Shown: piece by piece, positions 1 through 9,060 of the stretch
Layout of the letters: the number at the start of each line of letters is the position of its first letter
Numbering within the stretch: position 1 is the stretch's first letter
Source of the DNA: Prionace glauca
Lineage: Eukaryota > Chordata > Chondrichthyes > Carcharhiniformes > Carcharhinidae
Length of the DNA: 64,000 nt
Assembly: GCA_037974335.1 (NCBI GenBank)
Contig: CM075760.1
Span: forward strand, 70,723,280-70,787,279
Reading direction: 5' to 3'
Notes under the pieces: generated by a model
Seen by the model: the letters and a program-made list of their open reading frames with translations, nothing else
Database searches by the model: none
What the model was told of the DNA's origin: nothing
Position numbers and translations under genes: made by a program

Positions 1-345
1 CCCGGTGGTCAGGAAGGGAAATAGCAGCAGGACAGTCTCTGCCCAAAGGCTTCCCCAGTTCAGCTGCTCAGAGACATTGGGAACCTCTTCAACTGGAAAC
101 TGCAGCTTCTCACATTCACCCCCTGTGTTCAGTCATTGTTTAATAGACAACCTCTGTAGTGAAATCAGAAACAACTTGTTCACATTAAAGGGGATGGGAA
201 TCTGAACCATTCTGCTCAAAAATCTCTGCTCGCCTTGAAATTTCAATTGAAATGTTCAAGATGAGAATTTATAGATACAAGTCATGTTGTATGTGGAACG
301 CTCATGATGCCACAATAACATCAGTACAGACATGTTTTCCCCTCA
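1..345 (-). repeat. Inverted copy of the ZNF promoter flank
   Basis: Reading the minus strand, this stretch matches about 3260-3600 and 40845-41180 almost base for base, including the motif around the GCTCATGATGCCACAATAA segment. It is the upstream flank of the ZNF promoter duplicated in inverted orientation. The CpG-rich core with the TGACGTCA site would lie beyond the left edge of the window. Bases 346-547 show nothing recognisable. Confidence 0.85.
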
Positions 346-547
346 ATTCACTAACTCCCAGTGTGATTCAGTATTTTGTTACAAAATTCCTCTGAAGGAC
401 CTTGGGATGTTTTATTGCAATAAACGTGTTATATAAATATGAGTTGTTACTGATCCCAGCAGTCAGTTTGTGCACAGTAAGATTCCACAAACAGCAACAA
501 CTGATCAATCCATGGTGATGTTAGTTCAAACACAAATGTTGGTCCTG

Positions 548-945
548 CTGCACTGTGAAACGGTGGGTTAGCGCTGCTGTCTCACCGCCAGGGACCCGGG
601 TTCGATTCCCAGGGGCACGGTGACACAGTGGGTTAGACACTGCTGTCTCACAGCGCCAGGGACCCTGGTTCGATTCCTGGGGGCACGGTGACACAGTGGG
701 TTAGCACTGCTGTCTCATAGCGCCAGGGACCCGGGTTCTGTTCCGGCCTGTTTGTGTGGAGTCTGCACATTCTCCCCATGTCTGCGTGTTTGTCCTCTGG
801 ATTTCCTCCCAAATTCTGAAAGATGTGCTGGTTTGGTACATTATCCCGAACAGGTACTGGACAGTGGATACTCAGGGAGTTTCATACTAACTTCATTGCA
901 ATGTTAAGGTAAGCCTTTCTTGTGACGAATAAATTAAACTTTATA
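548..945 (+). repeat. tRNA-derived SINE with three tandem heads
   Basis: Three tandem head units of about 66 bp start near 553, 618 and 684. Each carries an A-box-like GTGGGTTAGC and a B-box-like GGTTCGATTCC (the third is degraded). A single body follows (GTTTGTGTGGAGTCTGCACA) and a LINE-type tail ending near 944 (TAACTTCATTGCAATGTTAA). Pol III promoter boxes are standard for this SINE type. The head multiplication is unusual. Bases 946-1200 hold nothing recognised. Confidence 0.85.
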
Positions 946-1204
946 GATCAGTCAATGTTGAAGGGATTCCAGGATCTGAATGGTTCACACCTGTTGCTGT
1001 CTTTGTCACTTGTTTCTGTATTTAGTGGTTATCGCGTTTGCCTAACACGTGAATGGTCCTCCTTCAAAAGCAGGCAGAAGCATTCATTTAGTGAGGGAAA
1101 TCTGCATAATTTCAGTTTGTTACTGAACATAATCTGAAACTCGATGTTGCAGCCATATACACATTCTCAGTTTTCTAAATAAAAACCTTTTGTTGATGTT
1201 TTGT

Positions 1205-1620
1205 TTGCACTTCAGCCCCACATTCCTGATCTACGTGCACCCAGTGTGTGTGGGGGAGGGGGGGTGGGGGGAGGACCTTCTCCTGGGCCAGACACAGAGC
1301 AGTTTCACAATGGTGCAGGGTTTCAGCCAATGAGGGAGACCCAGGCTCAGGCCCGCCCCTCATTCTCTCCAATTGGTTGGAGGACCAGATGCTCCTGTAC
1401 AGTCCTCCAGCCCCGCCTCCTCTTTCTATTAGTCCGGAGCTGCCATCAATCACATAGGCATTGTGACCTGTCAGTGACTGAACATGTGCCATCCACCCGG
1501 CCAGCCTGAGGCAGATAGAACAGTTTCTACAGCGCAGAGGATTGTGGACAATCTGGCTGCCATTAGAGATGGACAGTCTTTGTTTGAATCTGGGAAAGTG
1601 AGGATGAGATCCTGCCACAG
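1205..1620. promoter_or_regulatory. Relic of a ZNF-family promoter
   Basis: G/C-rich stretch with inverted CCAAT (CAATTGGTTGGAGGACCAG near 1370) and GC boxes (CCCCGCCTCC). The ATTGG-TGGAGGACCAG block recurs in the ZNF promoters at 31400 (GATTGGCTGGAGGACCAG) and 16576. It is probably a duplicated promoter. No ZNF exon follows directly on either strand, so activity is uncertain. Confidence 0.5.
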
Positions 1621-1764
1621 GGCATCACAGTGGATAGGATTACTGTCTCACAGCACCAGGGACCCGTGTTCAATTCCGGCCTTGGGTCATTATCTGTATC
1701 GAGTTTGCACATTCTCCCTGTGTCTGCATGCATTTCCTCTGGATGCTCTGGTTTCCTCCTACAG

Positions 1765-1927
1765 TAAAAAGTCTGACAACACCAGGTTTTAGTCCAACCT
1801 ATTTATTTGATAATATTCTCACAAGCTTTCGAGGGGACTGCCTCTTCGTCAGGTGAATGGAGAGTTCTGGCCTCAGACAGAGCATTTAAAGCACAGACAG
1901 TTTAGAGATTACTGATTAGAATGCGAA
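1765..1927 (-). mobile_element. Penelope-like element 3' fragment with hammerhead-like core
   Basis: The minus strand matches the 3' region of the copies at 23464-23810 and 25305-25950. It includes CTGACGA (1852-1846), a GAGG/CCTC stem, GAAA and a flanking 5-bp stem TTCAC/GTGAG. The 11-bp flanking repeat shows it arrived as a retrotransposed insert in the SINE. Confidence 0.8.
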
Positions 1928-2023
1928 TCCTCCTACAGTCCATAGATGCACAGGTTAGGTTGATTGGCCATTCAAAATTGAGCCTAGTGTCAGGGGATTA
2001 GTATTAGAGAGAGGTCATTCCTC

Positions 2024-2085
2024 TGCTCTGAGTGTGGGAAGGGATTCACTGAGTTAAGCAACCTAATGACATACCAATGCATGGG
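2024..2085 (+). pseudogene. Single C2H2 finger scrap inside a SINE
   Basis: The plus strand reads [19 protein letters not shown] in one frame: the C-x2-C and CGKGF core of a ZNF finger, followed by a damaged histidine side (Tyr where the first zinc-binding His is expected). It lies within the 3' half of a SINE, where other copies have no such sequence. It is a displaced fragment of the local ZNF family, not a gene. Confidence 0.7.
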
Positions 2086-2154
2086 GTTGTGGGGATAAGG
2101 CCTGGTTGGTGCAGATTCGATGGGCAGAATGGCCTCCTGCACTGTAGGAATTCT

Positions 2155-2290
2155 CATACGAGTTAGGAGCAGGCCACCCAGCTTTTTGAGGCTATTCCAT
2201 TGTTCAATATGATCGTGGCTGATCTGATTATAACCCTAACCCCACTTTCTTCCTCCCCTCCCCAACCTCCCTATAGAGTACAAAACCCAA
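2155..2290 (-). mobile_element. LINE 3' tail fragment
   Basis: Minus-strand match to the 3' end of the CR1 copies at 9656 and 26041: the ATGATCTTATTGAATGG-like region, here diverged, plus the GGAGCAGG segment. Short and old. Confidence 0.5.
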
Positions 2291-2539
2291 GTTCCAGCTC
2301 CGACCACTCACACCGTGTGATGATAGTTCGCGTCCATCCTGACCTCTGTCAATATGTCAGTAACAAACCCACACACCATTGTTTGTTAGTTTCACATATC
2401 AAATATTTAATAGCGTCAGGGTAACACCTGGAAAGTGAGAACAATAGCAGTTTCAGGGAAGCTTGCTAATTTTAAAATATTAATTTATCCATGAGCCACC
2501 TGAATTTTGTTTTATTTCTACACAGGGACACAATCTCAG

Positions 2540-2715
2540 GATAAGGCGCTGATGATTCAGGACTGAGATGAGGAGAAATTGCTTTACTGATGAATCTTGG
2601 GAATTCTCTACTCCAGAGGGTTCTGATGTTCCATCATTGAACACATTTCAGTTTGGGTTAGACAGATTTATGATCTATCCAGAAATGAATGGAAGCAGGA
2701 ATATGGAATTGGAAT
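2540..2715 (+). mobile_element. CR1-type LINE 3' fragment
   Basis: Diverged match to the tail of a CR1 reading frame: GAGGAGAAATTGCTTTACT followed by a TGGGAATTCTCTACTCCAGA segment equivalent to the conserved VW-NSLP region. No frame stays open. Bases 2290-2540 show nothing recognised; 2755-2800 is TA-rich. Confidence 0.6.
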
Positions 2716-2961
2716 AAATGCTTAGCCACAAGTTCATTTTTCAATTGTTATATGTATACATGTAATGGTGTACATATATATATATTTAAAATGTTATATG
2801 TAATATGTTTGAAGTCAATCTTCATTAAATAATGTTGGTAATACCAGATAACAGTACAGCCGGGAACAATTGACAGCTACTTTTTATTAGCACCCACGGA
2901 CCCATTGCCAACAGGCAACTGTTTAACCGTGAATGCTGATGGTGAGGAAATAATAAAATTC

Positions 2962-3036
2962 CGTCCCTGGGTGGTCTCGAACCACCAACCTTTACAGTTA
3001 ACAGCCGAAGGCGCTGACCAATTGCGCCACAGAGAC
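2962..3036 (-). tRNA. tRNA-Asn (anticodon GTT)
   Basis: The minus strand folds as a tRNA. The acceptor stem is GTCTCTG/CAGGGAC, the D arm carries the A box (TGGCGCAATTGGTCAGCGC), the anticodon loop is CTGTTAA (anticodon GTT), and the T arm carries the B box (GGTTCGAGACC). A T run (AATTTT, complement of 2956-2961) just downstream could end Pol III transcription. The sequence closely resembles vertebrate tRNA-Asn. Two oddities stand out: the anticodon stem TTCGG/CTGTA has a T-T mismatch and a G-T wobble, and the variable loop is one base longer than usual (75 nt in total). It may therefore be a decaying copy. Confidence 0.75.
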
Positions 3037-3209
3037 GGAAACCGTAGCTGTTAAATATATTATAAACCAGTTTGTGACCAATGATCAAATTCTATTTCTG
3101 AAAACCTGTTCCAGAACTGCAGCATGACCGCACTGTTCACAATTCTATACAAGTCTCTTTAGTTCCGTTGATCCCGCAGAACTGCTGTAGTGTGTTGGTT
3201 ATTCCCTTT

Positions 3210-4130
3210 CTCTTATGAACGCGCATCTCTGACATCTCCTCCAGTCACACAACCCTGTGAGATGTCTGTACTGATCTTATTGTGGCATCATGAGCGTTCC
3301 ACATACAACATGACTTGTATCCACAAATTCTCATCTTGAACATTTCAGTTGAAATTTCAAGGCGAGCAGAGCCTTTCGGGCAGAATGGTTCAGATTCCCA
3401 TCCTCTTTAATGTGAACAAGTTGTTTCTGATTTCCCTACACAGCTTGTCTATTAAACAATGGCTGAACACAGGGGGTGAATGTGAGAAGCTGAAGTTTCC
3501 AGTTGAAGAGGTTCCCAGTGTCTCTGAGCAGCTGAACTGGGGAAGCCTTTGGGCAGAGACTGTCCTGCTGCTATTTCCCTTCCTGGCCACCGGGGGTCGC
3601 TGTAACACTCCCAGGCACTACACCACCCAGTGTCACCTCTTGCCCACTCCGGCCCGGCCGCTGCTCATTGGCGGAACATCCGGGACCTGAGGAGAGGCGG
3701 GGCCAGCCGCCATATTTCCGTGACGTCACCGTCAGCCCCTCCCCCAGCCGAGGAAAAAGCGGCGTTTCAGAAATGTAGAAAGTGAGAGAAATTCCCACCC
3801 GGAAATCCCGCCCGGAGCGGAATTAAAATTAAATAAAATACATATTTTTATAAAGAGGCAGGTGGCGGAACCGCGCATGTGCGGTAGTATTTTCCCAGAG
3901 CGCACCGCGCGGGTGTGATTGAAAAACAGACGGAATAAAAAACAGAAACGATTTTCCCGAATGGAGAAGGAACCGAAAGTCTGACGGGTGAGGATGTGAA
4001 TAATAATCATCAAGATTCAACATATTAAAAGATTAACATGGAACTGCCTGGGCGCATGTGCAGGAGGGGAATTCCCCAAGAGTGCAGCGCGCGGGACGCC
4101 GTCTCCCCTGGCAACGCAAGATGGCCATTC
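3210..4130 (+). promoter_or_regulatory. CpG promoter of the first ZNF gene (duplicated block)
   Basis: The upstream flank (3210-3600) leads into a CpG-rich core with GGCGGGGCC, a YY1-like GCCGCCAT, and a full CRE TGACGTCA at 3721-3728. A second GC-rich block ends in GGCAACGCAAGATGG near 4110-4124. About 900 bp is repeated at 40790-41700 with few differences, and its upstream part is inverted at 1-345. It lies some 0.5 kb upstream of the ZNF finger exon on the same strand. First exon and donor are not assigned with confidence. Confidence 0.65.
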
Positions 4131-4299
4131 ATTATGGTCATGGCTAATCCTCAGATTCAATTCCTAATCCACCCCCCACCATTAAATCCCCTTAGCCCCA
4201 AGAGATATATCTATTTGAAATCAAGGTCTACATCCACTTTTGAGGAGCGGAGCTCCAAAGATAGCATTAACAACGTAACCCAAATTATTTACCCCACTA

Positions 4300-4535
4300 A
4301 TCTCCCTAACCTACACATCCTGGGGGGTAAAAAATGGATAATTTAACATGGTCAATTCACCTAACCTGAATATCTTTGGACTGTGGGAGAAAACTGGAGC
4401 ACCCGGAGGAAACCCACACAGACAAGTGGAGAATGCGTAAACTCCACACAGATAGGTAACCAAGGCTGGAATCGAACCCAAGTCTCTGGCGCTGTGAGGC
4501 AGGAGTACTAACCACTTTGCCACTGTGCCAGTCAT
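4300..4535 (-). repeat. tRNA-derived SINE
   Basis: On the minus strand: head with a B-box-like GGTTCGATTCC equivalent (about 4465-4480), body GTGGAGTTTACGCATTCTCC, and CCAAAGATATTCAGGTTAGG. Truncated 3' near 4300. It lies between the promoter and the finger exon of the first ZNF gene, so it is intronic. Confidence 0.8.
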
Positions 4536-4806
4536 GTAATTCTTTGTAAACTAATTTTACAGGAAATAGAAGAGGGGGATTTGCAGTCTGGACAAACAAA
4601 TCTCACGTCAGACAGAGTGAAACAGTTCATTGGGATTTGTACATCTGAGGGGATTTAATTGACCATTTCAGTCGGAAACTGGTGAGAATCTGTTTCCTTT
4701 CTCCTCCTGTGGGAAGGGATTGATACAGCTGGAAAACATGCTGACACGACAGTGAGCTCGCAATAGTGAGAGTTCATTCACCTGCTCCGTGTGTGGGAAG
4801 AAATTC

Positions 4807-6027
4807 ATGTGTTCGTCCAACTTGCTGGCTCACCAACTCAACCACATTATTCAAAAGCCTCTTCAAAGCTCTGATTCTGGGGAAAGCATTGAAACCTCTG
4901 AGGAACAGGCCCAACAGCAGCTCCTTCACACTGCCGAGAGACCGTTCAGCTGCTCCCACTGCGGGAAGAGATTCAGCCAGTCCTCCTGCCTCGCAGAGCA
5001 CCAGCTCCTTCACACACACGAGAGACCTTTCAGCTGCTCCCACTGCGGGAAGAGGTTCACTCAGTCCTCCCGCCTCGCAGAGCACCAGCTCCTTCACACA
5101 CACGAGAGACCTTTCAGCTGCTCCCACTGTGGGGAGTCGTTCAGTGACTCAGTGCATCTCACTGAGCACCAACAAGTTCACACCAAGGACAGGCCATTCT
5201 GCTGCTCCCAGTGTGGGAAGAGATTCACTCAGTCCTCCCACTGCACCGTTCACCAACAGGTTCATTTTCAGAAGAGACATTTTAAATGCTTTAAATGTGA
5301 GAAGACCTTCAAAAGGAGGATTAGTCTGCTGATACACCAGGGCACTCACACTGGGGAGAGGCCGTACGTTTGCCCTGTGTGTGGGAAAGCGTTTCCTTCT
5401 TTACAGCATCTGCTAAGTCACCGGCGTATTCACACCACGGAGAGGGCATTCATCTGCTCTGTGTGTGGGAAGGCTTTCACAGAGTCATCCAGCCTCCGGA
5501 GACACCGCCACACTCACACAGGGGAGAAGCCGTTCTCCTGTTCCATTTGTGGCAAAAGATTTGCTCAGTTTTCCTACTGCAATCAACACCAACACATTCA
5601 CTCTGATAAGAGACCTTTTCAGTGCTCAGAATGCAATAAGAGCTTTAAAAGAAGTGATGATTTGCTGAAACACAAACGCATTCACACCGGGGAGAGACCG
5701 TTCCTGTGCTCTGTGTGTGGAAAGAGATTTGCTCAGTCGTCTGGCCTGCTGAGGCACCAACGCATTCACACCGGGGAGAAACCGTTCACCTGCTCTGTGT
5801 GTGGGAAGGGATTCACTGATTCATCCTATATGCTGAAACACCAGCAAGCTCACACTGCGACAGAACCGTTCACCTGTTCCCTGTGTGGGAAGGGATTCAC
5901 TGATCCATCCCGCCTACAGAGACACCAGCGAGTTCACACTGGCTCGAAACCGTTCAACTGCTCCATGTGTGGGAAGGGATTTAATCAGTATTACAGCCTG
6001 CTGAAACATAGACGACGTCATGTGTGA
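4807..6027 (+). CDS. C2H2 zinc-finger protein, 14 fingers
   Basis: A predicted nuclear DNA-binding protein of 406 residues if read from the first in-frame ATG (4807). The frame is open from 4756, just after a TGA, and a complete finger ([10 protein letters not shown]) begins upstream of that ATG. The true start is therefore probably joined by splicing or has been lost. A good acceptor (TAATTTTACAG) ends at 4562, but stops follow it in this frame. Fourteen C-x2-C...H-x3-H fingers run to the end, with TGEKP/TGERP-type linkers from the seventh on; the gap after finger one is longer (about 30 residues). Finger six (CFKCEKTFKRRISLLIHQGTH, shortened core CFKCEKTF) is the most diverged. No KRAB, SCAN or BTB domain is visible. 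The decayed finger-like text at 4715-4755 (CGKGLIQLENMLT) suggests 5' fingers have degenerated. DNA target unknown. Confidence 0.75.
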   Translation: MCSSNLLAHQLNHIIQKPLQSSDSGESIETSEEQAQQQLLHTAERPFSCSHCGKRFSQSSCLAEHQLLHTHERPFSCSHCGKRFTQSSRLAEHQLLHTHERPFSCSHCGESFSDSVHLTEHQQVHTKDRPFCCSQCGKRFTQSSHCTVHQQVHFQKRHFKCFKCEKTFKRRISLLIHQGTHTGERPYVCPVCGKAFPSLQHLLSHRRIHTTERAFICSVCGKAFTESSSLRRHRHTHTGEKPFSCSICGKRFAQFSYCNQHQHIHSDKRPFQCSECNKSFKRSDDLLKHKRIHTGERPFLCSVCGKRFAQSSGLLRHQRIHTGEKPFTCSVCGKGFTDSSYMLKHQQAHTATEPFTCSLCGKGFTDPSRLQRHQRVHTGSKPFNCSMCGKGFNQYYSLLKHRRRHV

Positions 6028-6087
6028 CCCACAAAGCTGGATTCTGTTGTTCCTGTACCCTGAGATAAACAATAACAATTGGATCAA

Positions 6088-6430
6088 TATGAGAGGCAGT
6101 GACCCAGTGGAATTATCACAGGACTCAGGGTAAGGCTCTGGGGACCCAGGTTCGAATCCCACCACAGTTGATGGTGAAATTTGTGTTCAATTAAAATCTG
6201 GAATTAAAAGTCTGACAAACCTTAACCATTGTCAATTGTGGTAAAAACCCATTTGGTTCAGTAACGTCCTTTAGAAAAGGAAAGCTGCCATCCTGGCCTG
6301 AGTTACATGTGAACTCCAGACTGACGGCAATGTGGTTGATTCTCAAATACCCTCTGAAATGGAGGGCAGTTAGGGATGGGCAAGAAATGCTGGCCCAGCA
6401 AGTGACGCCTACATCCCGTAACAATGAATA
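6088..6430 (+). repeat. tRNA-derived SINE, second type
   Basis: Head with GGTTCGAATCC (about 6150-6160), then a body with ACCCATTTGGTTCAGTAACG and a 3' end GATGGGCAAGAAATGCTGGC...CCTACATCCCGTAA. Related copies lie at 14790-15142 (+), 24175-24490 (-) and 38330-38670 (-). It follows the stop codon of the first ZNF gene by about 60 bp. Confidence 0.85.
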
Positions 6431-6600
6431 ACAAAATATTCCAGTGGCCCTAATCCAGAGCCACTTAACCCTTTTGATAATCTCCCAGCAGCTGTATATT
6501 TTGCTTTTGTTTTCAATTAATGTTACCCCCTCACACAGAGATATCTGTCTCGTGAGTTTTATATTGTCTATAGTTGAAGACTATCTCAAATTGTCAAATT

Positions 6601-7253
6601 AACATAGAACATTACAGCACAAACAGGCCCTTCGGCCCTCGAGTTGCGCCGATCGCATCAACCCCACCAATCTATAGACCTATCTATAACCCCCAATCCC
6701 ATTAAACCCCATATACTCATCCAGAAGTCTTTTAAAAGACTCCAGCGAGTTCGCCTCCACCACCGACGACGGCAGCCGATTCCATTCACTCACCACCCTC
6801 TGAGTGAAAAACTTACCCCTAACATCACCTCTGTACTTCCCTCCCCGCACCTTAAATCTGTGTCCTCTCGTAGCGACCATTTCAACCCGGGGAAATAGCC
6901 TCTGAGAGTCCACCCTATCTATTCCTCTCAACATTTTATAAACTTCTATCAGGTCGCCTCTCAACCTTCGCCTCTCCAGGGAAAAGAGTCCCAGCTCCCT
7001 CAACCTATCTTCATAAGGCATGCCTCCCAGTCCAGGCAACATCCTTGTAAATCTCCTCTGCACACTTTCAATAGCTTCTACGTCTTTCCTATAGTGAGGC
7101 GACCAGAACTGCGCACAGTACTCCAAATGAGGCCTGACGAGGGTCCTGTAAAGTTGCAGCATTACCTCCCGACTCCTAAACTCAATCCCTCGATTAATGA
7201 AGGCCAGTACACCATACGCCTTCTTGACCACCTCCTCCACCTGCGAGGCCACA
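6601..7253 (-). mobile_element. CR1-type LINE, 5'-truncated (family B)
   Basis: An open frame (7252-6680) covers the C-terminal part of a CR1 ORF2: VRPHLEYCAQFWSPHYRKD, RRRLRGDLIEVYKML and FFTQRVVSEWNRLPSSVVEA. The 3' tail carries GGGCCGAAGGGCCTGTTTGT and ends with TGTAATGTTCTATGT. The same family recurs at 35965-36420, 36568-36722, 42030-43530 and 60250-60378. It lacks the endonuclease and most of the polymerase, so it is immobile. Confidence 0.9.
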
Positions 7254-7880
7254 AATTACCCACAACATTCGTCATAATTTGGAAATTTGTAATCGATGAT
7301 GTGTTTAAGTGAAATACACCTCAATTTCTTCGTTTCATGTCATGATTTGTATATCTGTTCTGTATGTTTCCTCTATCCAGCTTGTGGTTTGCCTGTCTGG
7401 GAAGTATTTCATCAGATGATATAAAGAGAGATACAGTCTGGTAACCCACCCTATGGTGACACTGATAACACTTTTTTTTTCAAGAGGCAGTGCATAGAAA
7501 ACTATCTTCTGTCACACACTGTCCTGCATTGGCCTCGAATGAAGATGAATGAAGATGCTGTTCAGGATTACCCGAAACTCGTCAGTGACAGACCAGTTTA
7601 TGCGTGAAATCGCTGCAGTTCTCCGCATTATTCACTCAGGTCTCTGGATTTTATCATGAAAAGGCAGAGATGAATGTGTATTTAAACGGATGGGTCACTG
7701 GGTGGCAGAGTGGCTCTTTCACTGAAGGGTCTTGAGTTCAACCACATCCCACACTTGACTGGGAAAAATCCCTGCCTGGGAAAGAGGGGAAAACTGTATA
7801 ATAGGGAAAATGGGGTGGAGTTGATGGGTTTTGAAGAGAAAGGAATTAATCCAAGCCAGAGTTGGTTAAAATTTCATTCA
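7254..7880. other. No gene recognised
   Basis: Non-coding stretch without a recognisable repeat. A weak tRNA-like patch (7694-7760, GGTGGCAGAGTGGC with GAGTTCAACC) is the only structure seen. Confidence 0.4.
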
Positions 7881-7883
7881 ATA

Positions 7884-8334
7884 TTTATTTTAAAAATTCA
7901 GAGAATATTTTTCAGCGACATTTGTTTTAAGCTGGAAAAGTGAACATAATGATCGAGCTTCACATTGAGAACAGGACACATGCACAGGGAATCCATCAAT
8001 ATTTATACATCTGGTACATACACCAGAAACAGAAAACAGGATCTTAATAGATAGAGGAATTATCAGATGCGAATGAGGAATGAGAAAAGTTTCTTAATTA
8101 TACATGATATTTAAGCTATTAACCACAATTACATTCTAACAAAAATGCCTTGTACATTTCACACTGGAAACTGAAATAATGTTTATCATTACCTCAATTA
8201 CAGATTCAGAATGACAAGCTGAGAACTTTTTTTTACTGATAGTCACTGAGAGCAGATATTGTATCTGTGTCATCCAGAGATTTTGATAATCTGTAGTAAA
8301 TCTTCTGCATTCAAAATTCAACTCATTACTTGAT
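7884..8334 (-). CDS. Immunoglobulin heavy chain membrane exon M2 and 3' UTR
   Basis: A strong acceptor (TTTCTTTTACAG, complement of 8337-8348) is followed by ATC AAG TAA, with the stop at 8328-8326. The exon thus encodes only Ile-Lys before the stop, just as the second membrane exon of IgM encodes only Val-Lys in mammals. It starts in phase 0, matching the end of the upstream M1 exon at 8477, with a 142-bp intron between. The 3' UTR is assigned up to an AATAAA (complement of 7884-7889); the true polyA site is not proven. The product would be the very short cytoplasmic end of membrane immunoglobulin, which signals through partner chains. Confidence 0.7.
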
Positions 8335-8476
8335 CTGTAAAAGAAAGATACAATATTGAAGCAAATATTTATGATGCGGGACATTAATGTTGGAGTTTTT
8401 TTAATCAGTGAAACGTTGAGAGATGTTTCAAATACATTCTGCCAGTGTGAAATGTGAGTGAGTTGAATCATCTCAC

Positions 8477-8604
8477 CTTCACCAGAGTGATGGCAGTGCT
8501 GTAGAAAATGCTCAGGAAGAACAGGACGATGAATGTGGAAGCGGTTGTCCAGATGTTGCTGTTATCATTCTCATTGCCTTCAATCCAGATGTGATCGGTG
8601 AAGT
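8477..8604 (-). CDS. IgM-type heavy chain transmembrane exon M1
   Basis: The minus-strand exon has an acceptor (CATCCCCCTAG) ending at 8605 and a donor GTGAGA beginning at 8476. It encodes 42 residues after two bases of a split codon. An acidic extracellular stub ([10 protein letters not shown]) leads into [20 protein letters not shown] and ends TLVK. This is the conserved membrane-spanning segment of vertebrate membrane IgM, with the polar Thr/Ser face that contacts CD79-type partners in known receptors. Both splice sites and the frame are intact. What is odd is the setting: no C-domain exon is seen on this strand up to the ZNF gene at 13409. It is either an orphan left from a broken heavy-chain cluster or one served by a distant upstream part. 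IgW-type or other shark isotypes cannot be excluded. Confidence 0.85.
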
Positions 8605-9060
8605 CTAGGGGATGGAGACCAGGAAATGAAATTAGATTACTTTATTGATCCAGGGAATCTTATTGTTATTTTTCTTTCCCCGTTCTCCTTCATAAACTGT
8701 TAATGTATTCTCTATATAATTTTCGATATATATCTATGATTAAGTTCAGGGCACTCAGTAGCCGATCTCCATACTTATTTTCACAGCTGATCTTTACATT
8801 CCTTGGACAGTCCATGTCAGAAGGACTGAAGATGTTTTCTTGAGTGTCAGTTCATTTTTGAACACTTCATAGCATTGAAGAATGTTATGACTGATGTGGA
8901 GGAACGTTCACTGATCAATGATTGTTTTCACAGATGTTTACTGATCTGTAAATTGTGAATGCTGCTGTTTAAGAGCCGGGATGTAATTTCCGATCTTTTC
9001 TCATTGATGGTGGAAATGCTTAGTAGATCATGAGCTTAAATTCAGTTTCTCAACGTGTTT
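8605..9060. other. Sequence upstream of the Ig membrane exon, no exon seen
   Basis: AT-rich. No immunoglobulin constant-domain signature (paired Cys with a central Trp) is found in any frame on the minus strand here. Confidence 0.5.

Larger units (their letters stand above)
1622..2160 (+). repeat. tRNA-derived SINE interrupted by two insertions
   Basis: SINE head (1622-1680), body and 3' part (CCTGCACTGTAGGAATTCT, about 2135-2155). It is split at 1765-1927 by a Penelope-like 3' fragment flanked by an 11-bp direct repeat, TCCTCCTACAG, at 1754-1764 and 1928-1938. It is changed again at 2024-2085, where a zinc-finger-like segment lies. Confidence 0.85.

Noticed and set aside
4566-4806. KRAB or other effector domain ahead of the fingers
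   Set aside because: All frames are broken and no KRAB-like motif is seen; the same holds for the leaders at 14363, 20047, 28653 and 32276.
7694-7760. tRNA gene or SINE head
   Set aside because: Only weak A- and B-box likeness and no fold with a convincing acceptor stem.
8605-9060. Immunoglobulin CH exon upstream of the membrane exon
   Set aside because: No frame on the minus strand shows paired cysteines with a central tryptophan or plausible splice borders.
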